From assembly GCF_020169515.1 (NCBI RefSeq), contig NZ_JAHMHW010000003.1, positions 62,001-126,000 on the forward strand: a stretch of DNA of 64,000 nucleotides, read 5' to 3'. The position numbers and the translations under genes are program-made. Under the pieces are notes generated by a model that saw only the letters and a program-made list of their open reading frames with translations, ran no database searches and was not told where the DNA came from. This DNA is from Paenibacillus vietnamensis. Lineage in GTDB: Bacteria; Bacillota; Bacilli; Paenibacillales; Paenibacillaceae. Of this stretch, positions 16,040 to 23,284 are shown in pieces (position 1 is the first letter of the stretch; each line of letters begins with the position of its first letter).

Positions 16040-18937
16040 CTAATTCTGCAGATTGAATTCCTGCCGCTTGAGTGCGATTTCGTCATTCATGTACAAAATA
16101 TAATCCGAGAGGGCTTCGCGCGGATTCTCACTCTCGTTCACGACGCGACGGAAGGCGTTATCCAGATGCCTGCCGGTGAAATACCCGCCCGGCACTTGAG
16201 GGATACCCCTCACCCATTGCCATTGGCGTTCAAGATTGTTGAAATCCTTGACCGGCCATGGCAGCTGCTCCAACGCTTCGATGTTGGCTGTCGGATATCG
16301 CGCAGCCTCGCCGAGCAACCCTTCCAGCTCTCGTCCGTAAGCGATTTGGGTATCCTTGTCCGTCCACCACTTCATGAATGACCACGCCGCGTCCTTGTCG
16401 CGGGCATTATCCAGCATCATGACCGCGGTCGTATGGCTGGCGACCTCATGACTTACGGAGCCGTCCTCGCGCTCGGTGCCGGGTACGATGGTAAAGTCCC
16501 ACAACCCTTTGATCTCCGGCGCCAGAACCGTCAGCATATTGTACGTTGTATAATCGGCAATACCGATAGGCATCTCGCCAGTCCGGAACCGATTAGCGAA
16601 ATCCGCTTGCAGCGGAAATTTGTAGTTCGTATAAAATTGCGTCCAACGCTTGAAAACCTGCATGGAAATCTCGGAGTCGAGTGCGCTCTTCCTGTCATTG
16701 TCCCGGTAGAATTCGCCGCCGTTCTGGTAGAGCAGCATGGCGAATGCCGCATTCGGAACCAGAGTTGCATTGTTCGTAGCCGATTCGATCGGCAAGTAAA
16801 ACTCCATGTTGTGCTTCTGCAGCACCGAAATCATATTATACACATCCTGCCATGTCTTCGGAGGCTCCAAGTCCAGCTCTTTGAGAATATCCTTGCGATA
16901 GAAGAGCATCGGGAAAGTCTGCTGCTCCGGCAGCGCATATACCCCTTCGTCATAGGTGTAAGGAGTTATGGCGCTATCGCGGAACCTTGCGGCGACTTCC
17001 TCGAAATCCGGGAAAGCAGTCAAATCGGCGGCGGCGTTCCTCATCGCATAATTGACAGGGACATCTTCGCCGGCCTGCAAGGCAACATCAGGTCCTTCAC
17101 CAGCCAGGACAGCCGGAAGCAGGATGCTGCCCGGAACGAGCCGTAAATTTACCGAGATGTTCGTCTCGGGCGTAAACGTGTCGTCAATCAACGCTTTCAA
17201 TACCTGCGCCTGGTCCCTTCCCGTCGTTACCCAAACCGTAACGGAACGCCCGCTTTCTTCCGTGCTGCCGATACTATCGTAGTCTTCGGTATAAGAGGCG
17301 GCGTAAGCGCCTAGCTCGTGCTTGACCTTCTCGAGCAAAGTCGCTTTCGCTCTCGGAAGCTTGCTGTCCGGAGACGCGACGATAAGATAATCGAGCGTAA
17401 GCGGCTGTTCGCGCACGGTCAGAATCCACGTGCCAAGTCCGCCGACATTCACCTTGAAGGAGTTCAGTCGGTTCGCGATCGTTTCTGGCTTCTCCGCCAT
17501 TTCGTTCAACTGCCTTACCATCGTATGAAGAATGGCGACTTTATCGCTTCTCTCCCCTGTCGATTGTTCGAGATACTCCGCCACGGCCTGGATATTGCCA
17601 GCTTGTTCCCGAAAAGCATCGATCATGCCGGGAATCCGCTTCTCCAATTGATAATCGCGGTTAGGGTCCGGCGTATTTGAGATCATTAACAAAATTTTTC
17701 GATACATTTCGTTAAGCTTCAGCACGCTCGACTCGATCGTCTCTATAAGCGGAGCGAGCTCGCCGAGCGAGACCGCCATACGAATGGTATGTTTCCCTTT
17801 CGTCAGATGGAACAGGTAAGGCTCAGCCCCTCCCAGCACATCTGTCTGCCATTCCATATTGAAGTCGAATCGCGTCCGCTTCATTTCCTGGAATGGATAT
17901 TTGCCATCGATCATGATGCTGCGCGTCGCATAGACGCCCCGCAGCTGATCCTGTTTGCGCTTCAGCGCAATCTGGTACAACCCATCGTCTTCCACTTCGA
18001 ATTCCCATTCCATCCACTGCCCCGGCAGCTTCCAGTTAAGGCCCCCAATCGCGTTGACCCGAATTTTCGAAGCGCTGTACGGCGTGACCGCAGGGCTTGA
18101 CCGATCGGAAAGCGGATAAAGCGTAGGGGAAGATTTTAAGGTCGCATCCTCAGCCTGAATCACTATGAATTGACCCTCGGCGGCTGCAGCTCCCTCGGCT
18201 TCATATTCGGCTTTCCGTTCTTCATAGGTTTTTGTCTCCGGTTCCTGGTATAACTCGATATAGTCGATAGCCATCGGTTCCCTCAAGGAAGTCAATGAAA
18301 CGGTCTGAACCCCTTCGCTGAAATAAAACAAATAGGGCTCGTCATTGTAACCTTCGCTGTCCTCGAAGGATGCGATTTGCCAAGCAGGTTTCTCTATCTG
18401 CCTCGGGCGCAAATCGTTTCCGCGATTGTCCCGCTCGATTTCGTCTTCGCGATTGCCCCAATATCGATCGAACAATAAAATTTCGGCTTCTTTAAAAGGC
18501 ACTTCCTGATTGATCGCGAACTCCCTCTCGATAGCGGAGCTTTTCCCCTCCATAGGAAAATAATGAATTCGAACATGGTATAGACCCGGTTGATCGACCT
18601 GGACCCTCCAACTAATCGTGCCCGACTCGGGCGTCAACACAGCTTGACCTTGCAGGCCTTGAAATCCATCCGAAAGCTCAAAGCCGTCCCCTTCGAGTGC
18701 GGCATATTGCTCGCCTTCGATTCGGATTTCCGCCGCCGGTCTGTCTGCGTCTGAGTAGCGTTTCATATAGGCGCCATATCCGTCATTTGCATCAGAATCC
18801 GTTACCGCTGCAAAATCGCTAATAGCCTGAACATCGCCGTTGCCTTTTTGGTTTGATGAGTAGAGAGCCCATATGGACAAACCTAAAACAATAAAAACAA
18901 GTATCCACTTCACTAATTTCTGGCGTCTGACGCTCAA
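16040..18937 (-). CDS. Membrane-anchored solute-binding protein fused to two carbohydrate-binding-like modules
   Basis: A 965-residue protein from a TTG start after GGAGGGGAG. Residues about 11-27 are one hydrophobic helix with no lipobox cysteine, so it is probably held by an uncleaved anchor. Two beta-sandwich modules follow, at about 65-235 (ends AIDYIELYQEPE) and 255-400 (WKLPGQWMEWEFEVEDDGLYQIALKR region), resembling CBM35/CBM6-type domains. A helical linker spans about 400-490. Residues about 565-960 match a sugar-binding protein (GPDVALQAGEDVPVNYAMRN, LPEQQTFPMLFYRKDIL, AWSFMKWWTD). Normal CUT1 binding proteins have 420-560 residues. It is the second of two binding proteins in this operon. 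Confidence 0.85.
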   Translation of the reverse strand: MSVRRQKLVKWILVFIVLGLSIWALYSSNQKGNGDVQAISDFAAVTDSDANDGYGAYMKRYSDADRPAAEIRIEGEQYAALEGDGFELSDGFQGLQGQAVLTPESGTISWRVQVDQPGLYHVRIHYFPMEGKSSAIEREFAINQEVPFKEAEILLFDRYWGNREDEIERDNRGNDLRPRQIEKPAWQIASFEDSEGYNDEPYLFYFSEGVQTVSLTSLREPMAIDYIELYQEPETKTYEERKAEYEAEGAAAAEGQFIVIQAEDATLKSSPTLYPLSDRSSPAVTPYSASKIRVNAIGGLNWKLPGQWMEWEFEVEDDGLYQIALKRKQDQLRGVYATRSIMIDGKYPFQEMKRTRFDFNMEWQTDVLGGAEPYLFHLTKGKHTIRMAVSLGELAPLIETIESSVLKLNEMYRKILLMISNTPDPNRDYQLEKRIPGMIDAFREQAGNIQAVAEYLEQSTGERSDKVAILHTMVRQLNEMAEKPETIANRLNSFKVNVGGLGTWILTVREQPLTLDYLIVASPDSKLPRAKATLLEKVKHELGAYAASYTEDYDSIGSTEESGRSVTVWVTTGRDQAQVLKALIDDTFTPETNISVNLRLVPGSILLPAVLAGEGPDVALQAGEDVPVNYAMRNAAADLTAFPDFEEVAARFRDSAITPYTYDEGVYALPEQQTFPMLFYRKDILKELDLEPPKTWQDVYNMISVLQKHNMEFYLPIESATNNATLVPNAAFAMLLYQNGGEFYRDNDRKSALDSEISMQVFKRWTQFYTNYKFPLQADFANRFRTGEMPIGIADYTTYNMLTVLAPEIKGLWDFTIVPGTEREDGSVSHEVASHTTAVMMLDNARDKDAAWSFMKWWTDKDTQIAYGRELEGLLGEAARYPTANIEALEQLPWPVKDFNNLERQWQWVRGIPQVPGGYFTGRHLDNAFRRVVNESENPREALSDYILYMNDEIALKRQEFNLQN

Positions 18938-18970
18938 TTCTGCTCCCCTCCCGCGGCAAGAGTGAAATTC

Positions 18971-19007
18971 AAACAGTCCACATTGTTAAAAGAGATGCGG
19001 ACTGTTT
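18971..19007 (-). promoter_or_regulatory. Intercistronic stem-loop after the first binding-protein gene
   Basis: Arms AAACAGTCC and GGACTGTTT (9 bp) with a 19-base loop lie between the two binding-protein genes. On the minus strand TTTG follows the stem. It may stabilise the upstream message or act as a leaky terminator so that the binding protein is made in excess. Confidence 0.5.
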
Positions 19008-19021
19008 GATCACTTCAATCG

Positions 19022-20398
19022 TTATTTCTTATAGACTTCATCGATTGCCGCCTGGAAAGGCGTTTTATAAGTCTCGATGACAGTAGATACGGATTGGCCT
19101 TTGTTAATCTCGTCAGCGAACTCATAATAAGGCATACTTGGGAAAGTGCTCATATTGTCAAGATAAAATCTGTTCGTCCCTAATCGAACATTATTGATAT
19201 CGTCTTCGTTGGTAAACATCGACTCGTACCAGCCTTGGAGAGGGAAATCGTAAATCGTTTCGTAATCTTCGATCTTCTCCCAGATATATATAAGCTGCTC
19301 AGGATTTGGAACCGCTTTCGGAATAACCATAGCCCCTGGGTTGGTATCAGGCGTATAGAAGACAGAGCCATTCGGACCTTTAGGGAATGGAATAAAGCCG
19401 ATATCGAAGTCCTTCATGTCGTTCTTTAAGCCGCTGGCCTCATAAACTCCGCTAAAATACAACAATGTGTTGCCTTGACGGAAAAATTGGCTTGGCTCCG
19501 TCCAATCGCCGCCCTCTGAAGGTCTGACAATTTTTTCGGTTGACAGTCTGGACATGAAATTCAATGCCTCGACGGTTTTGGGATCATCCAGATTCTGCTT
19601 ATCCTCTTTCGTCAAGCTCGCTTCGTTAGAAGCAAGCGCCGCATCCAGAACCCCGGCACCTGCCAATCCCCATGTATCGAGCTTTCCATCGTTATTCGTA
19701 TCCTTATTAGCCTCTTTGACCACTTGAATGAACGTTTCCCAGTTCCAATTATCTTCATCAACATATTCTTGAAGCGGCTTCATACCGAGATTGTTCATCA
19801 ACGTACGATTGTAGAAGAATCCGGTCGCCCCCCCTGGATACCCGCCAAAACCATAACCTTTCCCGTTATAGTTCATGATTCTGTTTGTTACATCCGGGTC
19901 GAATACCTTGTCATTTTTGGTATACTCGTCAACCGGCCACAACAGATCTTGACTTGCAAGTGCAGGAATGGTGTACGATCTGCTTACAGCGATAATATCG
20001 CCTACCGGTTCGCCGGCAAGGAGCGATGCCGTAACCTTCTTCTGGTACTCGGCGCCATCGATGACGACATATTCGACCTCGAAGTTATGTTTTTTCTTTA
20101 AAGCCTCCAGGTTCTTTTTCCTTTGGATATTATCCGGGTTGTCTTCCCCGATTTCCAAACTCCAGAAGTTTACTATTTTAATGACTCTGCCGCCCATATC
20201 GAAATCCATCTCCGGCGTTTCCTTGGAATCTCCCGCGCCTTCTTCAGCGTCATTCGTCGCAGCCGGATCGTTTGATGGCTCTTCGGTAGCTGCATTGGTG
20301 CTTCCAGGATTGTTACCGCCATTGCTTCCGCTGCTGCAAGCCGCTAATGAAAATATCAACATCAGACTAACAAGCAACATAATCAGTTTTTTGTTCAT
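19022..20398 (-). CDS. Extracellular solute-binding lipoprotein, CUT1 type
   Basis: About 458 residues; lipobox S-L-A-A-C with Cys21 from the ATG at 20398, which stands 6 bases after AGGGGG. The ATG at 20404 abuts that site and is less likely. A Gly/Asn/Ser/Thr linker of about 45 residues is followed by a compact sugar-binding fold: a hinge region DIIAVSRSYTIPALASQDLL and the DTNNDGKLDTWGLAG loop that resembles a metal-binding motif. First gene of the operon, under the cre-containing region, with an intercistronic hairpin after it. The substrate is unknown; the downstream fucosidase hints at a fucose-containing oligosaccharide. Confidence 0.92.
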   Translation of the reverse strand: MNKKLIMLLVSLMLIFSLAACSSGSNGGNNPGSTNAATEEPSNDPAATNDAEEGAGDSKETPEMDFDMGGRVIKIVNFWSLEIGEDNPDNIQRKKNLEALKKKHNFEVEYVVIDGAEYQKKVTASLLAGEPVGDIIAVSRSYTIPALASQDLLWPVDEYTKNDKVFDPDVTNRIMNYNGKGYGFGGYPGGATGFFYNRTLMNNLGMKPLQEYVDEDNWNWETFIQVVKEANKDTNNDGKLDTWGLAGAGVLDAALASNEASLTKEDKQNLDDPKTVEALNFMSRLSTEKIVRPSEGGDWTEPSQFFRQGNTLLYFSGVYEASGLKNDMKDFDIGFIPFPKGPNGSVFYTPDTNPGAMVIPKAVPNPEQLIYIWEKIEDYETIYDFPLQGWYESMFTNEDDINNVRLGTNRFYLDNMSTFPSMPYYEFADEINKGQSVSTVIETYKTPFQAAIDEVYKK

Positions 20399-20497
20399 TT
20401 TCATCCCCCTGAAATTGTAATGTAATTGCTATCACTTTGATGCAATGTTAATGATACAGTTTAAAGCTGAACCAACTACACCATTCCCCATGTGCTG

Positions 20498-20512
20498 CTA
20501 ACCCTTCCGCAC
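20498..20512 (-). other. Possible four-codon leader ORF with strong ribosome site
   Basis: On the minus strand AGGAGGTGATAG (20524-20513) is followed by GTG-CGG-AAG-GGT-TAG, coding M-R-K-G, about 100 bases upstream of the operon start. The ribosome site is nearly perfect but the frame is tiny. It may be a leader peptide, a relic of a lost gene start, or chance. Confidence 0.2.
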
Positions 20513-20530
20513 CTATCACCTCCTGGCCGC

Positions 20531-20565
20531 TTCAACTTCACCGAATGCAGTTGAAAGCGGTATCA
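20531..20565. promoter_or_regulatory. cre (CcpA) site overlapping a 7-bp inverted repeat
   Basis: TGAAAGCGGTATCA at 20552-20565 matches the cre consensus TGWNANCGNTNWCA at every position. It overlaps an inverted repeat TTCAACT (20531-20537) / AGTTGAA (20549-20555) that could be an operator for the divergent AraC regulator. The site lies between the operon start and the AraC start. CcpA control is well founded; AraC binding is inference. The rest of 20405-20880 is AT-rich and shows no coding signal beyond the small leader noted. Confidence 0.65.
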
Positions 20566-20880
20566 AATCCAATGCACATCGCGCATAGAACGAAATCCAC
20601 ATCGTGTTCCTCCTTGTTCCTTTAAAATCATATTGTAAAAAATTAATGCAAACCTTCATTTTCTAGACATGGGTATAGCATGATTTAGTCATTTTCCAGT
20701 TATCCTGAATCCGTGATATCAAATAGCCATATCTGTACATGAAAATCTGTACCGGAAGTCTTAAATAACGATTTTTAATATGGTTTTTCGTACATTTTTG
20801 GCTGTATGATCAGCCATCTTACATGGTTACAATAGAAATGTTACCGCATACATTTAACACAGAAAAAGGGGTGTTGTTGG

Positions 20881-21813
20881 ATGTCAAACGGGCGAGGAAG
20901 TACGTTGAAATCGAACTGCATGAACAAGCTGCCGTCAATTAAAGGCGATATCCTGGATAGCGTTTATTTGGACTGGTTTACCAATGACGAGCAATTTCCG
21001 TTTTTTATTCAATATGGCGGGCACGAAGAGAATACGCCTCTTCATAAGCATGATGACTTCACCGAACTCGTGATTGTATTGAACGGGAACGCTACGCATA
21101 TTGTTAATTCTGAAACTTATTTTATTAAAAAGGGGAACGTATTTGTCATTAACGGTCCTACCTATCATGCTTACCAAAATCCTCATGAATTTAAAATTTG
21201 CAATATTATGTTTCGTCCCGAAATACTTCGGAGCGCCGGTCCGGATTTAAGGGCCTCCAAAGGCTTTCAGTCACTTTTTGTTTTAGAACCGTTTTATCGC
21301 AATATTCATTCTTTTCAAAGCGGGCTTAGTTTGTCGATTCCAAGCACGGAACACGTCGCATCGATTATCTCCGACATGATCCATGAATTTAACAAAAAGC
21401 ATCAGGGCTATCAGACGATGCTCATTTCCCGGTTTATGGAGCTTGTCGTCTATTTGTCCAGACAATATGACAATCAGGAGAATGGCACAGACAGCAATCT
21501 GATGCATTTGGCGAATGCAATCTCCTATATTGAAGATCATTATCTTGAGCCTCTTACTCTGGAGGATATCGCGGCTAGATCCAATATTTCGGTTCGGCAT
21601 CTGAATCGGATTTTTCAATCTTATTATCAAACGACTCCTATTTCATACCTGCAGCGACTTCGTTTGGAGCGCGCGCGTGTGCTGCTCAGGCAAAGCGGAA
21701 TCCCTATCACAAAAATCTCATACGAATGCGGATTTAACGATAGCAATTATTTCACACGTCAGTTTTCCAAAGCCTACGGACTATCCCCCAAGGCCTTTAG
21801 ACTGAGTCAGTGA
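20881..21813 (+). CDS. AraC-family transcription regulator with cupin sensor
   Basis: 310 residues. The N-terminal cupin domain (about 45-110) contains HKHDDFTELVIVLNG, the sugar-sensing fold typical of AraC/RhaS-type regulators. The C-terminal double helix-turn-helix (about 205-308) contains LTLEDIAARSNISVRHLNRI and CGFNDSNYFTRQFSKAYG. AAAGGGG precedes the ATG by about 9 bases. It is divergent from the ten-gene operon across 482 bases holding a cre site, so it most likely controls that operon. A broken copy lies at 6051-6238. Confidence 0.95.
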   Translation: MSNGRGSTLKSNCMNKLPSIKGDILDSVYLDWFTNDEQFPFFIQYGGHEENTPLHKHDDFTELVIVLNGNATHIVNSETYFIKKGNVFVINGPTYHAYQNPHEFKICNIMFRPEILRSAGPDLRASKGFQSLFVLEPFYRNIHSFQSGLSLSIPSTEHVASIISDMIHEFNKKHQGYQTMLISRFMELVVYLSRQYDNQENGTDSNLMHLANAISYIEDHYLEPLTLEDIAARSNISVRHLNRIFQSYYQTTPISYLQRLRLERARVLLRQSGIPITKISYECGFNDSNYFTRQFSKAYGLSPKAFRLSQ

Positions 21814-21853
21814 TTTGATTTTTATATTAGGTTTACGTTACAAATTACATGAG

Positions 21854-21904
21854 GCGCCCCGGAATATGTTGTCAATAAAAACATATACCGGGGCGTCCTT
21901 TTAG
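21854..21904 (+). terminator. Intrinsic terminator after the AraC gene
   Basis: A long stem CGCCCCGG.. / ..CCGGGGCG extended by a partly paired ATATGTT / AACATAT, then TCCTTTT. It begins 41 bases after the stop codon. Confidence 0.75.
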
Positions 21905-21924
21905 GCTCAGCTGGAATATTAAGT

Positions 21925-22017
21925 TTAAAGCACATGCCTTGATATCACATCTGCCGTCAGGTCGTGTGGCAACCCATTCATAGATCGGACCTCTACTGAA
22001 GGCAAGTAGGTAGTCAT
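21925..22017 (-). pseudogene. Short frame coupled to the relic upstream, unidentified
   Basis: An ATG whose TGA-overlapping arrangement (ATGA) joins it to the end of the open frame at 22014-22236. It codes 30 residues beginning MTTYLPSVEVRSMNGLPHD. The coupling suggests two consecutive genes of a lost operon. No family is recognised. Confidence 0.25.
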
Positions 22018-22236
22018 AAACCTGCCCCCTCCCAATAATAACGGGTCAACCCAATGTAGGTCCTCTCGTTCATTTGATGAGGAACGCGATGACGATGCGA
22101 TTCAAAAAATTCTCTTCCTACCCGATTGGCCGTAAAATGCTCCTGATTCTCCTTAAGATCCATCGGATAAAGTTTGCCGGCAAGCAGCAACTCTTGTTTG
22201 TAACGGGTAACCGGTCTGAATAGTTTATAGTATCGA
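22014..22236 (-). pseudogene. Unidentified gene fragment without a start codon
   Basis: An open minus-strand frame of about 74 codons, reading YKLFRPVTRYKQELLLAGKL and further on NERTYIGLTRYYWEGAGL before TGA. Its protein-like composition suggests a truncated gene whose front was lost where the phosphotransferase promoter region now lies. Function unknown. Confidence 0.3.
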
Positions 22237-22262
22237 AAAAACGCTTAGGGGGATTGGAATAT

Positions 22263-23159
22263 TTGAACTTAGAAGAACAAGTGCGTATGATTCCTTCATT
22301 TCTGAACAAGACAGTTAAGTTCGAGCAGCTTAACGGCGGTCTTTCTAACGAAACCTATAAGTTAACTTGCGAAGGAAAGTGTTATGTGCTACGTGTTTTT
22401 GGGCAGCAAACCGATTATCTTAATTTTTCCCGGAACTCCGAGATTGAGGTAATGCAATCCTTTCATAAAGTTATACATAGTCCTTCGGTCCTTTATGTGG
22501 ATCCAAATAAAACCTATGTGTTGCTTGAGTATATCGAGGGGAAATCGCTAACCGGGGAGGACTTACGCGATGCTGCGTTGATCAAACGGATTATTGAGCG
22601 TTTGAAAAACATTCACGACTCGGTTGATATCTCTGCCGAAGCGTCAAGACCATGTACGCCTTATCAGTTGGTCGAAAGTTATTTGCGTGGAGCTGAGAAG
22701 TTACAGGTCAAACAGCCGGAAGGCTTAACCCAGGTACTAATACAAATGGAACAGATCAACTACCGCCGCAGTCTCGATAAAAAGTATAATCAGCGGTTTT
22801 GCCACAATGACTACTACCTCTGTAATCTCCTCTGGTCTCCCCCACGCAAGGAATTGTATGTCTTAGATTGGGAGTTATGCGGTGTTGGTGACATCTTTTT
22901 CGATCTCGCAGCGATACCATTTACAAATCGTTTTACCGTACAGCAGGAGAAGAATTGGTTGCAATTGTACTTCGGCTACTATGAAGAGGAGCAATATGCG
23001 ATCTTACAAGATATGAAGTATATGAATATGCTGCGGGAATGCTCCTGGGGGCTGCTCCATAGTGGACTTGCTATGAAGCAGGTAAATAATAGCTTTGATT
23101 ATTACAAGCACGCTAAGCATGTGATCGAGCGGCTGCTGCAAGGATTTAATCAGTTTTAG
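22263..23159 (+). CDS. Choline-kinase/LicA-like phosphotransferase
   Basis: About 298 residues of the APH/choline-kinase fold. The catalytic loop is CHNDYYLCNLLW, with Asp as catalytic base and Asn for metal, and the metal-binding Asp is in VLDWELCGVGD. These match the Brenner motif of LicA-type choline kinases more than classical aminoglycoside kinases. TTG at 22263 stands 9 bases after AGGGGGA and is preferred to TTG at 22254, which abuts it. It is a lone gene on the plus strand with a hairpin downstream. The true substrate (choline, ethanolamine or another amine/sugar) cannot be set from sequence. Confidence 0.85.
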   Translation: MNLEEQVRMIPSFLNKTVKFEQLNGGLSNETYKLTCEGKCYVLRVFGQQTDYLNFSRNSEIEVMQSFHKVIHSPSVLYVDPNKTYVLLEYIEGKSLTGEDLRDAALIKRIIERLKNIHDSVDISAEASRPCTPYQLVESYLRGAEKLQVKQPEGLTQVLIQMEQINYRRSLDKKYNQRFCHNDYYLCNLLWSPPRKELYVLDWELCGVGDIFFDLAAIPFTNRFTVQQEKNWLQLYFGYYEEEQYAILQDMKYMNMLRECSWGLLHSGLAMKQVNNSFDYYKHAKHVIERLLQGFNQF

Positions 23160-23169
23160 AGCTCCCCTT

Positions 23170-23201
23170 ACAGTAAGTTCCTTCTATTAGGAACTTACTG
23201 T
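23170..23201. terminator. Hairpin between convergent genes
   Basis: A perfect 13-bp stem ACAGTAAGTTCCT / AGGAACTTACTGT with a 6-base loop, in the gap between the phosphotransferase and the GH3 gene that face each other. There is no clear T tract on either side, so terminator function is probable but not certain. Confidence 0.5.
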
Positions 23202-23284
23202 AGAGGATTCGTTACTATCCGAATCATATTTAATTCCCTATCTAGGCCCGAAAAAAGCGGATTTCCCCGGAACCTTTCTTTCAT

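Noticed and set aside
20405..20880. Riboswitch in the divergent intergenic region
   Set aside because: No conserved aptamer-like stem set or terminator/antiterminator pair could be seen; the inverted repeat and cre motif explain the visible structure.
22118..22309. 63-codon minus-strand frame starting inside the phosphotransferase gene
   Set aside because: Another frame over the same bases is longer and more protein-like; this one has no ribosome site.
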